Below, in pieces: positions 9,399 through 19,692 of a DNA stretch of 64,000 nt (the first letter of the stretch is position 1; each line of letters opens with the position of its first letter). The stretch is taken from the NCBI RefSeq assembly GCF_023016155.1, contig NZ_JALKBG010000008.1, positions 126,501 through 190,500 on the forward strand. Direction: 5' to 3'. The translations under genes and the position numbers were made by a program. The notes under the pieces are model-generated. The model searched no databases. It saw only the letters and a program-made list of their open reading frames with translations, and was not told the DNA's origin. Origin of the DNA: Aliiroseovarius sp. F20344. GTDB lineage: Bacteria; Pseudomonadota; Alphaproteobacteria; Rhodobacterales; Rhodobacteraceae.

Positions 9399-11204
9399 TT
9401 AGAACGTCCGCGCTTTGGGCGCGATTTTCTTGAGGTTGATACCGCCTTCAGCCTCGGTGGACAGCGGGTCAGTGATGACCGGACGATATGTCAGGTCAAC
9501 CTTGTTGCCATCTACGCGGCTGACAGTGTGAACACGCCACTTCTTGTCGTCACGGTCCGGGAAGTCCTCATGTGCGTGTGCGCCACGGCTTTCCTCGCGC
9601 GCTTCTGCGCCATGGATTGTGGCCAAGGCGTTCGGCATAAGGTTTGCCAGTTCCAGCGTCTCCATCAGGTCCGAGTTCCAGACAAGCGAGCGGTCAGTGA
9701 CAGCAAGGTCGTCCATCTTGGCGGCGACGGCGGTCATCTTCTCGACGCCTTCTTTCATGGTCTTGGCGGTGCGGAAGACTGCGGCATCGGCCTGCATGGT
9801 CTTCTGCATCTCGAGGCGAAGCTCGGCGGTCGGAACCGCGCCACTCGCATTGCGCAGACCGTCGAAACGATCAAAGGCCCCATCAACAGACGCTTGGTTC
9901 AGCACAGGGTTGGCGCTGTCTGCGTCCACGACCTTGCCAGCGCGGATCGCGGCGGCGCGGCCAAAGACAACAAGGTCAATCAGCGAGTTCGAACCAAGTC
10001 GATTTGCACCATGTACCGACGCACACCCTGCTTCACCAACAGCCATCAGGCCAGGCACAACAGCGGTCGGATCCTTGGCGGTTGGGTTCAGAACTTCACC
10101 CCAATAGTTCGTGGGGATACCACCCATGTTGTAGTGAACCGTTGGCAGAACCGGGATCGGTTCCTTGTTCACGTCAACACCTGCGAAAATCTTGGCGCTT
10201 TCCGAAATGCCCGGCAGGCGTTCGGCCAGAGCCTCGGCAGGAAGGTGGTCAAGGTGCAGGAAGATGTGATCCCCTTCGGGCCCAACCCCGCGACCTTCGC
10301 GGATCTCCATTGTCATCGAGCGGGAAACATAGTCGCGCGGGGCAAGGTCTTTGTACTGGGGCGCATAACGCTCCATGAAACGCTCGCCTTCCGAGTTGAC
10401 CAGATAGCCACCCTCGCCACGTGCACCTTCGGTGATCAGGCAGCCCGAGCCGTAGATGCCGGTCGGGTGGAACTGAACGAACTCCATATCCTGCAGAGCC
10501 AGACCCGCGCGGGCCACCATGCCGCCACCGTCGCCGGTGCAGGTGTGGGCCGAGGTGGCCGAGAAATACGCACGGCCATAGCCGCCCGTCGCCAGCACAA
10601 CCATCTTCGCGTTGAAGACGTGCATCGTGCCATCGTCAAGCTTCCAGCAGACAACACCCTGACACTGACCGTCTTCCGACATGATCAGGTCGATGGCGAA
10701 GTATTCAACATAGAATTCAGCGTTGTTCTTCAGCGACTGGCCGTAAAGCGTGTGCAGGATCGCGTGACCGGTCCGGTCAGCAGCAGCACAGGTCCGCTGC
10801 ACAGCAGGGCCTTCACCGAATTCGGTAGTGTGACCGCCGAACGGGCGCTGATAGATCTTGCCTTCCTCGGTACGTGAGAAGGGAACGCCATAGTGCTCCA
10901 GCTCGTACACCGCTTTGGGTGCCTCGCGCGCCAGATATTCCATAGCATCCGTGTCGCCCAGCCAGTCCGAGCCTTTCACAGTGTCGTACATGTGCCACTG
11001 CCAGTTGTCCGGGCCCATGTTGGACAAGGAAGCGGCGATACCGCCCTGCGCTGCAACAGTGTGCGAGCGGGTCGGGAAAACTTTAGTCACACAAGCGGTG
11101 CGCAGACCTTGTTCGGCCATGCCAAGCGTGGCCCGCAGACCGGCGCCACCAGCACCGACCACGACCACGTCATATTCGTGCGTTTCGTATTCGTAAGCTG
11201 CCAT
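9399..11204 (-). CDS. sdhA: Succinate dehydrogenase flavoprotein subunit
   Basis: The 601-residue catalytic subunit oxidising succinate to fumarate. A Rossmann GAGGAG motif is at residues 17-22, and [11 protein letters not shown] (about 46-56) includes the histidine that covalently binds FAD. The active-site and capping-domain motifs [11 protein letters not shown] and [14 protein letters not shown] are present. Length and gene order (C-D-A-B) are standard. Large open frames on the opposite strand here, up to 499 codons, are shadows of its biased codon use. Confidence 0.98.
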   Translation of the reverse strand: MAAYEYETHEYDVVVVGAGGAGLRATLGMAEQGLRTACVTKVFPTRSHTVAAQGGIAASLSNMGPDNWQWHMYDTVKGSDWLGDTDAMEYLAREAPKAVYELEHYGVPFSRTEEGKIYQRPFGGHTTEFGEGPAVQRTCAAADRTGHAILHTLYGQSLKNNAEFYVEYFAIDLIMSEDGQCQGVVCWKLDDGTMHVFNAKMVVLATGGYGRAYFSATSAHTCTGDGGGMVARAGLALQDMEFVQFHPTGIYGSGCLITEGARGEGGYLVNSEGERFMERYAPQYKDLAPRDYVSRSMTMEIREGRGVGPEGDHIFLHLDHLPAEALAERLPGISESAKIFAGVDVNKEPIPVLPTVHYNMGGIPTNYWGEVLNPTAKDPTAVVPGLMAVGEAGCASVHGANRLGSNSLIDLVVFGRAAAIRAGKVVDADSANPVLNQASVDGAFDRFDGLRNASGAVPTAELRLEMQKTMQADAAVFRTAKTMKEGVEKMTAVAAKMDDLAVTDRSLVWNSDLMETLELANLMPNALATIHGAEAREESRGAHAHEDFPDRDDKKWRVHTVSRVDGNKVDLTYRPVITDPLSTEAEGGINLKKIAPKARTF

Positions 11205-11222
11205 TTGGGTTGCTCTCCGGTC

Positions 11223-11594
11223 TTAAAAGGCGATGCGGGCAAGGCCATACAGGCCGATTGCCAGAACAGTGTAGGAAAGGGCGGTGCAAACAATCACCAG
11301 CACTTTTTTGGTTACGCCGCGCGAATAATCCTCGATCACCACCTGAACGCCGTGGCGGAAGTGAACCATGGCGGTCACAAGGGTCATCGCTGCGATGATT
11401 GCGGGGAAGGGGCGTTGGTAATACGCGATGGCGTCCTCATAGGGCATGCCCAAGGCACAGCCAAAGGTCAGCGCGAACAGCGGCATCAGGATAAGAAGGC
11501 CAACAGCCGAAATGGCCTGATTCCAAAAATGCTCGGTGCCGGATCCAGCAGATCCTTTGCCCACGGCGCGTTTGCGGTCGGTAAGATAGCTCAT
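11223..11594 (-). CDS. sdhD: Succinate dehydrogenase membrane anchor subunit
   Basis: A 123-residue protein with three hydrophobic segments. The segment AMVHFRHGVQVVIEDYSRG carries the histidine expected to ligand haem b, and the conserved DY lies at the quinone site. It anchors SdhAB with SdhC. It sits 11 bases after sdhC and 18 before sdhA. Confidence 0.92.
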   Translation of the reverse strand: MSYLTDRKRAVGKGSAGSGTEHFWNQAISAVGLLILMPLFALTFGCALGMPYEDAIAYYQRPFPAIIAAMTLVTAMVHFRHGVQVVIEDYSRGVTKKVLVIVCTALSYTVLAIGLYGLARIAF

Positions 11595-11605
11595 GATTGT
11601 CCCCC

Positions 11606-11989
11606 TTACACGATCACGGCGACGAGGATCGCCAGAATGACGGAACCGAAGATGACCCCAAGGCCCATCTTCTCGGCCGTTTCGACCTCAAGCCCGATGC
11701 CGATATCCCAGATAAGGTGACGCAGGCCCGAGAGTGCGTGATAGCAAAGTGCCCAGAGAGCCAGGAACATAACAACGTCCCCAATGAATGAGGTCATCAG
11801 ACCGTTCACAACGTTATAGTAGTCAGCACCCATCGAAGCGGCAAAGAACCACCAAACGACCAAGATCGCAGCACCCAGCAGGGCAACCCCGGTGATCCGG
11901 GCGAAGATCGAGGTAATGGAGGTCAGCTGCGGGCGGTATACTTGCAGATGCGGGGAAAGAGGGCGGTTGCCTCTGTTCACGTCGGCCAT
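11606..11989 (-). CDS. sdhC: Succinate dehydrogenase cytochrome b556 subunit
   Basis: A 127-residue membrane anchor and quinone-site subunit. The N-terminal pattern RPLSPHLQVYRPQLTSITSI followed by ARITG is the SdhC signature, and HALSGLRHLIWD in the third segment supplies the haem histidine. It is the first gene of the sdhCDAB-zip-DUF3052 operon. The 250-base upstream gap contains two TGTGATCACA-type sites. Confidence 0.94.
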   Translation of the reverse strand: MADVNRGNRPLSPHLQVYRPQLTSITSIFARITGVALLGAAILVVWWFFAASMGADYYNVVNGLMTSFIGDVVMFLALWALCYHALSGLRHLIWDIGIGLEVETAEKMGLGVIFGSVILAILVAVIV

Positions 11990-12111
11990 GGCGGCCTCCT
12001 TCTGTCTATTTCGACTTTACGACAGGAATAGCGCCTTTTGCGGCACGGAGTCACGCAGTAAGGCGATCAAAAACAGAGGAATTTGCGCTAACAGAGTGGT
12101 ATTTTGGGTGT

Positions 12112-12142
12112 TGTGATCACGAATTTGAAATTTGTGATCACA
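12112..12142. promoter_or_regulatory. Tandem TGTGATCACA operator pair upstream of sdhC
   Basis: TGTGATCACG (12112-12121) and TGTGATCACA (12133-12142) are centred 21 bp apart, about two helical turns, and lie 120-155 bases before the sdhC start. The same palindrome recurs before sucC, mcl2 and the GntR gene at 29278. No other function for the site is visible. Binding by a GntR-type regulator is inferred. Confidence 0.6.
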
Positions 12143-12208
12143 TATTTGGCCGGGATTTATCCTACTGAATAAATCGGGTATTTGGTGTAGCCCGACTCCG
12201 AAACTGGA

Positions 12209-12236
12209 GCGCCCATTCCTGCTTGGGAAAGGGCGC
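12209..12236 (-). terminator. Terminator-like hairpin after the mesaconyl-CoA hydratase gene
   Basis: An 11-bp inverted repeat with one mismatch pairs GCGCCCATTCC (12209-12219) with GGAAAGGGCGC (12226-12236), just past the stop at 12243 in the leftward direction. No strong T-run follows, so it may be a processing or stability hairpin. Confidence 0.45.
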
Positions 12237-12242
12237 AACCTC

Positions 12243-13277
12243 CTATTTCGGCATCAGCGCCCAGTAGTCCAGATCCAACATGACCTCGGGCAGGTATTTT
12301 CCATCCTCGCCTTTCAGCGCAAATTCTGGCGCACCGTGTTTGACGGCAACCAGACGCAGGCGGACCGCTCCAACACCTGGCGCGTCGGTGTCTGCTTTGT
12401 CCAGAACCTCGGACCAAGCGCGGATCGTGTCACCCGAGAAACAGGGGTTCGCGTGCGCGCCGCCGTTCAAGCCGACAATCATCTGGGCATTTGCCAGACC
12501 GTTGAAGGACAGGGCTCGCGCCATCGAGATCACGTGACCGCCATAAATCAAGCGTTGACCATCCGGGCGGAAAGTGGCGTCGAAATGCACCTTGGCTGTG
12601 TTCTGCCATAGGCGCGTGGCCATCATGTGTTCAGCTTCTTCGACGGTCACGCCATCCACATGGTCGATCTTCTCGCCAATCTCGTAGTCGCCCCAGCGAT
12701 GCGGTTCCCCGGCCAGCGTGAAGTCGTAGTCCTCGAAAGACAGACCCTCGGGGATCGAAAGGTCGGAGGCTTCAAGAACACTTTTCAGCTCGGGGATCAC
12801 GGTTTCGGGCGCGGGCGCGTCCAAATCGCCCTTACGCACCATTACCCAGCGCACATACTCCATCACAGGCTCGCCCATCTGGTTGAACCCGCGTGTGCGG
12901 ACCCAGACAACACCCGATTTACCGTTGGAGTTCTGCTTCAACCCGATCACCTCGGACTGCGAGCGCAGCGTGTCGCCGGGATAAATGGGTTTCAGCCAAC
13001 GTCCCTCGGCATAGCCAAGGTTGGCAACGGCATTCAGCGAAATGTCGGGGACGGTCTTCCCGAACACCACGTGAAACGCGATCAGGTCGTCAATCGGCGA
13101 GCCTTCCAAACCACACGCCCCAGCAAACTCGTCCGAGGAATAAAGTGCATGCCGGGCAGGGTAGAGCGCATGATAAAGCGCGCGTTCGCCTTCTGCCACG
13201 GTGCGCGGTACGGCGTGATCGATCACGTCGCCCAGCTTGTAATCCTCGAAAAAACGTCCGGGGTTGGTTTTAGCCAT
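12243..13277 (-). CDS. mch: Mesaconyl-CoA hydratase (MaoC family)
   Basis: A 344-residue double hot-dog MaoC-like protein starting MAKTNPGRFFEDYKLGD. Mesaconyl-CoA hydratase makes beta-methylmalyl-CoA from mesaconyl-CoA in the ethylmalonyl-CoA pathway, which replaces the glyoxylate shunt in Rhodobacter relatives. Length and context (sdh on one side, malyl-CoA thioesterase-like gene on the other) match the arrangement known in Rhodobacter sphaeroides. The N-terminal half has the FEDY-x-x-G-D entry and LIAFHVVFGKTV. The C-terminal half has MMATRLWQNTAKVHFD. ATG at 13277 is preferred to the longer frame. Confidence 0.88.
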   Translation of the reverse strand: MAKTNPGRFFEDYKLGDVIDHAVPRTVAEGERALYHALYPARHALYSSDEFAGACGLEGSPIDDLIAFHVVFGKTVPDISLNAVANLGYAEGRWLKPIYPGDTLRSQSEVIGLKQNSNGKSGVVWVRTRGFNQMGEPVMEYVRWVMVRKGDLDAPAPETVIPELKSVLEASDLSIPEGLSFEDYDFTLAGEPHRWGDYEIGEKIDHVDGVTVEEAEHMMATRLWQNTAKVHFDATFRPDGQRLIYGGHVISMARALSFNGLANAQMIVGLNGGAHANPCFSGDTIRAWSEVLDKADTDAPGVGAVRLRLVAVKHGAPEFALKGEDGKYLPEVMLDLDYWALMPK

Positions 13278-13357
13278 TATAGCTCTCCGTTTTTCATGTC
13301 TTGGCGGGCACAAGGAACGGCCCGCCGATAGTTTTGGATCCCGCCCGCGCAGTTAGA

Positions 13358-13906
13358 TTACGCGCCGAACGGGGACGGGCCGATCAGCCCATGAATATAT
13401 CCGATGATCACCAGCAGAACGATCGAGGCCACAAAGAACATGGCGTCTTTGGCGATTGCCCCTTTGGGGTTTGGCTGCCAATCCGGTTCTGCGCGATTGA
13501 TCACGGTAATTTCCAGCACTGCCCAGACCGTCAGAGCCCCGAACAGGACCATCGAAGCCAGATCCGGATTCACCATGATGTGTGCAACAGCCCAGATGAT
13601 GAAACCGGTCAGCATCGGGTGGCGCATCTTGTAGAAGATGGCACCTTTCGAGGGGCCGGGGCTCATGAAATAGAGCGCGAATAGAACCAACAGGTTGTTC
13701 ACGTGCCGCAGTGCTGAAGGAAGGGTGTGAAGATCATAACTTTCAGTCATGCGATACCCGATCACCATGAAAACCACGCTGATCAGGATCATTATTGCAG
13801 ATATCCCTTTGGCCCGTTGACCCATGTTGGCATGGGCACCGGGTAGGGCGCGTTTCCAGAAGTGTCCGACATACCACAGGGCGAGACCGGCAATTAGCAA
13901 CGTCAT
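13358..13906 (-). CDS. NnrU family membrane protein
   Basis: A 182-residue protein with about five hydrophobic segments and the NnrU-family patterns LWYVGHFWKRALP near the start and MRHPMLTGFIIWAVAHI mid-protein. The family was named in nitrite/nitric-oxide reductase clusters, but many members, as here, sit away from denitrification genes and have no assigned role. It lies between mch and the mcl2-like gene on the same strand, probably in one transcription unit. Confidence 0.82.
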   Translation of the reverse strand: MTLLIAGLALWYVGHFWKRALPGAHANMGQRAKGISAIMILISVVFMVIGYRMTESYDLHTLPSALRHVNNLLVLFALYFMSPGPSKGAIFYKMRHPMLTGFIIWAVAHIMVNPDLASMVLFGALTVWAVLEITVINRAEPDWQPNPKGAIAKDAMFFVASIVLLVIIGYIHGLIGPSPFGA

Positions 13907-13929
13907 GGCGAGGTTCCTTTAAGTGGGCC

Positions 13930-14778
13930 TCAGCCCTCCATCGCGGTGATGGCTTCGGCTTTGGCCAGAATGGATTTTGCTGTCTCAACATGCAGGTTTT
14001 CGACGATTTTACCATCCACTACTGCAACGCCCTGGCCGGATGCTTCAGCCTCTTCAAACGCAGCGATCTGACGCTGGGCCAAATCAATCTCGGCTTCAGA
14101 GGGGGCGAAGGCTTCGTTGGCGATGGCCAGTTGCGCAGGGTGGATCAGAGTCTTGCCATCCATCCCCATGTCGCGACCTTGGTCACATTCGGCTTTTAGG
14201 CCCTCATCATCCTTGAAAGCGTTGTAAACCCCGTCAACAATCACAACACCATATGCTTTTGCTGCGATCAGGCACATATGCAACCCGCCCATCATGGGGA
14301 GACGGTCAGCGCGGAAGCGGGTGTTGAGCTCTTTCGCCAGATCGTTTGTGCCCATGACAAAGCCCTTCAGGCGGGGATGCGCGGCAATTTCAGCGGCATT
14401 CAACATGCCGATGGGGGTTTCCATCATCGCCCACAGATCCACATTCGAGATCAGCGCGGCCAGTTCATCCAATTGCGCGGCGGAGCCAACTTTTGGCATC
14501 AGGATCGCGTCGATATCCGCACCAACGAAAGCCGCCACGTCGTCTTTGCCCCATTCCGTATCAAACCCGTTGATCCGCACGATCTTGGCACGATTGCCAT
14601 AGCCGCCCTTATCCAGTTCCGCTTTCAGAATGGCACGTGCTTCGACCTTGGCGTCGGGGGCAACGGCATCTTCAAGGTCGAAGATGATGGCGTCAGCTTG
14701 CAGGCCACGGGCCTTTTCCAACGCACGCTCTTTCGAGCCGGGGATGTAGAGGACGGAACGATAGGGGCGTGTGGTCAT
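13930..14778 (-). CDS. mcl2: HpcH/HpaI-CitE family enzyme, probably (3S)-malyl-CoA thioesterase
   Basis: A 282-residue CitE-like TIM-barrel protein starting MTTRPYRSVLYIPGSKERAL. Motifs include the Mg-binding IIFDLEDAVAP, VRINGFDTEWG, AMMETPIGMLNA and GMDGKTLIHPAQL. In Rhodobacter sphaeroides the Mcl2 paralogue hydrolyses (3S)-malyl-CoA to malate, completing glyoxylate assimilation, and lies near mch. The short N-terminus resembles Mcl2 more than the longer Mcl1 lyase, but lyase activity cannot be excluded. The frame to 14886 adds an unlikely 36-residue leader. A TGTGATCACC site lies 100 bases upstream. Confidence 0.78.
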   Translation of the reverse strand: MTTRPYRSVLYIPGSKERALEKARGLQADAIIFDLEDAVAPDAKVEARAILKAELDKGGYGNRAKIVRINGFDTEWGKDDVAAFVGADIDAILMPKVGSAAQLDELAALISNVDLWAMMETPIGMLNAAEIAAHPRLKGFVMGTNDLAKELNTRFRADRLPMMGGLHMCLIAAKAYGVVIVDGVYNAFKDDEGLKAECDQGRDMGMDGKTLIHPAQLAIANEAFAPSEAEIDLAQRQIAAFEEAEASGQGVAVVDGKIVENLHVETAKSILAKAEAITAMEG

Positions 14779-14812
14779 GATTCTGTGTCTCCGCAATATT
14801 GTTGCGCAAGGG

Positions 14813-14887
14813 ATCACATTTGCGCACCAAATCGCAAGGCAAACTTTGCCGCAATGCAGAAATTTTTCGAGTTGCCCTGTGATCACC
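14813..14887. promoter_or_regulatory. Upstream region of mcl2 with a TGTGATCAC site
   Basis: TGTGATCACC at 14878-14887 matches nine of ten positions of the palindrome seen before sdhC and sucC. A half-like GGATCACA lies near 14811. Short TTGC/GCAA repeats (14799-14860) are also present. These may serve mcl2 to the left, the small secreted-protein gene to the right, or both. Confidence 0.4.
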
Positions 14888-15079
14888 GATTCATGTTCGG
14901 CACGTTAACCACTTCTTTGACTTCAAGGCGCAGGGTTCCCTGACACTTGCCGAGTGACGGGAGGGCCAACAGTTGGCCACTGATACAATGGATGCAGCTT
15001 GGCGCGACACAGAACACGGCCCTGATGCCCCGGTACGCCGGATGGCCCAGCTGATCGGCCCAATTGAAAGGACAGATCC

Positions 15080-15403
15080 ATGAAGCAGGATATTCTGGCC
15101 CTTAGTCTGGGTGTCGGCGCGATCCTTCTGACGGCAGGACAATTGCACGCCCAGAACGCCACGCGCTGCGCAGAGCGATCGGATGTTGTGCACCGATTGG
15201 CCGAAACCTTTGGCGAAACGCGGCAATCCATCGGGCTTGCTTCGGATCGGCAGGTGGTCGAGGTTTATGCCTCGCCCGAAACAGGCACCTGGACCATCAC
15301 TGTCACCACACCACAGGGTGTAACCTGCTTGGTTGCCGCAGGGCGTGGGTTTGAAAGGGTGGACGAAGACCTGACCCCGGCCCGCCTTGGCAAACCGGTT
15401 TAG
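15080..15403 (+). CDS. Small secreted protein, function unknown
   Basis: A 107-residue protein with a signal peptide (MKQDILALSLGVGAILLTAG, predicted cut after LHA) and two cysteines in the mature part (TRCAERSDVV and GVTCLVAAG) that could form one disulfide. No known domain is recognised. An AAGGAC site precedes ATG 15080. A 31-codon frame (14988-15083) ends across this start in ATGA fashion. The gene converges with the TauE-type gene, their stop codons overlapping. Confidence 0.7.
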   Translation: MKQDILALSLGVGAILLTAGQLHAQNATRCAERSDVVHRLAETFGETRQSIGLASDRQVVEVYASPETGTWTITVTTPQGVTCLVAAGRGFERVDEDLTPARLGKPV

Positions 15404-16158
15404 GTCAGCCCTTCCCAGATCAGTTTTGTCCCGGTGAGGATCAAAAACAAATAGGTGAAACCAAAAAACAGCCGCTCTGACATTTTGTGGTGCAGATGCA
15501 CGCCAATCCAGACACCAATAACGGCAAAGGGGATCAGCAAAAGATCAGCCTTTGCCGTTTGCCACGTGAATATCCCCAAGACGAAATAGGGGATGAACTT
15601 CAACAGATTGATTGCCCAGAAACAGATAACCGTTGTGGCCTGAAACGTCGTTTTGTCCAACCGTCGTGACAACAGATAAACGGCGGCAGGCGGGCCCCCT
15701 GCATGGCTGATGAAACTGGTGAAACCCGCGATCATCCCCCAAAAAGCGCCAGCCTGACCGGACATCGGGCTTTGGGCGGGGGGGATCCAGCCTTTCGCTC
15801 GCGCGATTTGGAATAGGACGAAACCAACCGCGATCACCCCGATCAGCAATCGAAACACGTCGGGATTTGCAATTGTGTACAGCGCAGCCCCAAGTGCCAC
15901 GCCCGGAATGGCTCCTAGAATCAGCGCCCAAGCGGAAGGAGTGTCCCACCTACGCCAATAGGGCTTCAGGGCTGTCACATCCATCAGCATCAAAAGTGGC
16001 AGCATCAGCCCAATCGCAGCGCCTGGATCCAGAATCAGCGCAAGCAAAGGAGTCGCCGCAAAAGCAGCGCCAGAGCCGAAGCCACCCTTGGAAATCCCGG
16101 CAAAGATCACTGCCGGGATTGCAAAGGCAAAGAAAGTGAGGTCCAGAACCTCGGGCAT
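15400..16158 (-). CDS. TSUP/TauE-SafE family sulfite or organosulfur exporter
   Basis: A 252-residue protein with about eight hydrophobic segments and the DUF81 motifs VIFAGISKGGFGSGAAF near the start and SFISHAGGPPAAVYLL later, one in each half of the internal duplication. The family exports sulfite, sulfoacetate and related anions, and the substrate is unknown here. ATG at 16158 has a GAGGGG site, so the longer frame to 16224 is not used. It diverges from mdh, 158 bases away. Confidence 0.87.
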   Translation of the reverse strand: MPEVLDLTFFAFAIPAVIFAGISKGGFGSGAAFAATPLLALILDPGAAIGLMLPLLMLMDVTALKPYWRRWDTPSAWALILGAIPGVALGAALYTIANPDVFRLLIGVIAVGFVLFQIARAKGWIPPAQSPMSGQAGAFWGMIAGFTSFISHAGGPPAAVYLLSRRLDKTTFQATTVICFWAINLLKFIPYFVLGIFTWQTAKADLLLIPFAVIGVWIGVHLHHKMSERLFFGFTYLFLILTGTKLIWEGLT

Positions 16159-16301
16159 GATGATCCCCTCAAAAGTCTGGAAAATGGGCGCTTTAGCGCT
16201 ATCGTCTGTCGCATTCTGTTGCAAGCCCAGTGTGATGCCGCAGTGCAGCGCCCTTGCGCGAAAGGCACTTTAGGACTAGGCATGCGCCCGAAAACAACTG
16301 A

Positions 16302-17279
<978 letters not shown>

Positions 17280-17303
17280 GCCAGTTACAAAAAACTACGA
17301 TTT

Positions 17304-17333
17304 GCGCCTCCAGTTTTGGGGGCGCTTTTTTTA
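17304..17333 (+). terminator. Rho-independent terminator after mdh
   Basis: Stem GCGCCTCC (17304-17311) pairs with GGGGGCGC (17318-17325), with one G-T pair, and is followed directly by seven Ts. It isolates mdh transcriptionally from the glycosyltransferase-like gene and sucC. Confidence 0.9.
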
Positions 17334-17457
17334 TTTTGGCTTTGCAATTAAGGGTAGATGGAATTTGGTGAGTCGTGGACTTTGGGTGAGTTTTGTGCTC
17401 GATGAAGTCCAATCCTTTTATTAAGTGAATTGATTTAGTCGGGTTAGGGGGGGATTT

Positions 17458-18312
17458 TTGAAGCTTTTATTCCCGATGACAAATGATGATGGCTTTGTGT
17501 TTGCTGCCACGGGGGCACAGTATCGCGGGCTTGCTTGTCGCGCAGCCCGTTCTTTGCGTGCCGTGCTGAACGATGTGCAAATTGATCTTTTCGCGGATGA
17601 GCCAGTTGACGATCCAGTCTTTGATCAAGTGCATCCACTCCAACACAAGGGGAAGCGTCCAAAGATTGAAGCGATGCGCAAAAGCAGGTTTCAATATACA
17701 GTTTATCTTGATTGCGATGTTGTTACTGTTGCTGATTGTTCAGATTTGTTTGAACTTTTGCGCCAGATGGACTGCATCGGTGCGCAAGCGCAATATGGCA
17801 ATGGCACCGTATCCATGCGTGAACCTAGATTGTCTTTGCCAGTTGGATTTCGCCAAATCAACAGTGGCGTTATGGGGGTTCGCAAATCCGATGCGACACA
17901 GGCATTCCTGACGAAATGGGAAAAACGAATGGACTCAGAAGGAGAGTCCTGGGACCAGCCAATTCTGAAGGAACTGTTGTGGGATTCCGCACTTCGGTTC
18001 TGGGTCTTGCCGCTTGAGTATAACCTGATGCACATAAGTTATATTCCGGTGATGGGGAAGCTTATGGCGGCACCGCGTCTATTACATGTGACAAAGCTAC
18101 ATGGTCAGCCTGGGTTCGATATCGCAACAGATTCCCCATTCGATCTGAGCGAAGTCATGGATCACACTTCTCTGAAAGCGCTGTATGAAATACTTGGTCG
18201 GGACAGGACGCTTATCAATTGCCCTACAGCCCGAGATCAAATTGGCAGTCTTTTGCATCGCCAACCTATGGTGAAGAAGCAGGCCCGCTCGATTTGGCGT
18301 CGGTTACGCTGA
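17458..18312 (+). CDS. GT8-like nucleotide-sugar glycosyltransferase
   Basis: A 284-residue protein with an A-type glycosyltransferase fold: VYLDCDVVTVAD (about residues 81-92) contains the metal-binding D-x-D, and FRQINSGVMGVRKSD and ESWDQPILKELL resemble the acceptor-side motifs of glycosyltransferase family 8. Sugar donor and acceptor are unknown. A TTG at 17458 follows a run of Gs acting as a possible ribosome-binding site, and ATG 17476 would drop six residues. Codon use is looser and more AT-rich than in mdh and sucC, suggesting insertion between them. Confidence 0.68.
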   Translation: MKLLFPMTNDDGFVFAATGAQYRGLACRAARSLRAVLNDVQIDLFADEPVDDPVFDQVHPLQHKGKRPKIEAMRKSRFQYTVYLDCDVVTVADCSDLFELLRQMDCIGAQAQYGNGTVSMREPRLSLPVGFRQINSGVMGVRKSDATQAFLTKWEKRMDSEGESWDQPILKELLWDSALRFWVLPLEYNLMHISYIPVMGKLMAAPRLLHVTKLHGQPGFDIATDSPFDLSEVMDHTSLKALYEILGRDRTLINCPTARDQIGSLLHRQPMVKKQARSIWRRLR

Positions 18313-18355
18313 CCGAAGATTCGCAAACTGTGCGTCAGGGCGCAAATTAACCATT

Positions 18356-18385
18356 TGTGATCACACATTTTAAGCTGTGATCACA
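18356..18385. promoter_or_regulatory. Tandem TGTGATCACA operator pair upstream of sucC
   Basis: Two perfect copies, 18356-18365 and 18376-18385, are centred 20 bp apart and lie about 115-145 bases before the sucC start. Spacing and distance mirror the pair before sdhC. They probably bind the same regulator and control the sucCD-sucAB-lpd unit. Confidence 0.65.
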
Positions 18386-18498
18386 AAATTCGCGCGTTTG
18401 GATAAAAATCGGGCTTTTTGGCAAAAAACATTTCTGCCCTCTGCTTCACTTGTGCATCTTGTCCGGGACCCAATGGACCAACTGGATAGGATGATTTC

Positions 18499-19692
18499 AT
18501 GAACATTCATGAATACCAGGCGAAGGCCCTTCTGAAATCCTACGGTGCCCCCGTTTCGGACGGCCGCGTAGTATTGAAAGCAGAAGATGCCAAAACCGCC
18601 GCAGGTGAACTCGACGGACCGCTTTGGGTGGTCAAAGCCCAAATTCACGCAGGCGGCCGCGGCAAGGGCTCCTTCAAGGAAGCCGACGCTGGCGAAAAAG
18701 GCGGTGTCCGCCTGACCAAATCGGTCGAGGAAGCCGCTGAAGAAGCCAAGAAAATGCTGGGCCGCACCCTTGTGACCCACCAGACCGGCCCAGCCGGCAA
18801 ACAGGTGAACCGCATCTACATCGAAGCCGGTTCCGGCATCGAGCGTGAACTGTACCTTGCGCTTCTAGTAGATCGCCAAACTTCGCGCATTTCGTTCGTT
18901 TGCTCGACCGAAGGCGGCATGGATATCGAGGAAGTGGCGGAAGCGACCCCCGAAAAGATCCTGAGCTTTTCGGTTGATCCGGCAACGGGATACCAAGGTT
19001 TCCACGGCCGTCGCATCGCGTTTGCGCTGGGCCTGGAAGGTGCACAAGTCAAACAGTGCGTTGCTCTGATGGGCAAGCTCTATAAAGCCTTCACCGAGAA
19101 GGATATGGAGATGCTGGAAATCAACCCGCTGATCATCTCGGACAGCGGTGACATCAAAGTGCTGGACGCGAAAGTTGGCTTTGATGGCAACGCCATCTAC
19201 CGCCACTCGGACATTGCCGAACTGCGCGACACCACCGAAGAAGACCCAAAAGAGCTGGAAGCGTCGAAATACGACCTGAACTATATCGCTCTGGACGGTG
19301 AGATCGGCTGCATGGTGAACGGTGCGGGTCTGGCGATGGCCACCATGGACATCATCAAGCTGTACGGCGCTGAACCGGCCAACTTCCTTGACGTTGGTGG
19401 TGGTGCGACCAAAGAGAAAGTCACTGAGGCCTTCAAGATCATCACCTCGGACCCCAACGTGAAGGGCATCCTTGTGAACATCTTCGGCGGTATCATGCGC
19501 TGTGACGTCATCGCCGAGGGCGTGGTTGCAGCTGTGAAAGAAGTGGGCCTGCAGGTTCCGCTGGTTGTCCGTCTGGAAGGCACCAACGTGGAAGCCGGTA
19601 AAGACATCATCAACAACTCAGACGTTGATGTGATCGCTGCCGACAACCTGTCGGACGGTGCAGAGAAAATCGTGAAAGCGGTGAAGGGCTGA
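18499..19692 (+). CDS. sucC: Succinate--CoA ligase, beta subunit
   Basis: The 397-residue ATP-grasp subunit of succinyl-CoA synthetase. It starts [19 protein letters not shown], and shows [15 protein letters not shown], the Mg-binding [12 protein letters not shown] and the C-terminal [16 protein letters not shown]. It works with SucD in substrate-level phosphorylation in the TCA cycle. The stop overlaps the next ATG (TGATG), which is unusual because that gene is not sucD. Confidence 0.98.
   Translation: MNIHEYQAKALLKSYGAPVSDGRVVLKAEDAKTAAGELDGPLWVVKAQIHAGGRGKGSFKEADAGEKGGVRLTKSVEEAAEEAKKMLGRTLVTHQTGPAGKQVNRIYIEAGSGIERELYLALLVDRQTSRISFVCSTEGGMDIEEVAEATPEKILSFSVDPATGYQGFHGRRIAFALGLEGAQVKQCVALMGKLYKAFTEKDMEMLEINPLIISDSGDIKVLDAKVGFDGNAIYRHSDIAELRDTTEEDPKELEASKYDLNYIALDGEIGCMVNGAGLAMATMDIIKLYGAEPANFLDVGGGATKEKVTEAFKIITSDPNVKGILVNIFGGIMRCDVIAEGVVAAVKEVGLQVPLVVRLEGTNVEAGKDIINNSDVDVIAADNLSDGAEKIVKAVKG

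Noticed and set aside
9378-10877. A 499-codon open frame on the + strand opposite sdhA
   Set aside because: It is a shadow of sdhA caused by biased third positions. It has no domain, and sdhA is unambiguous.
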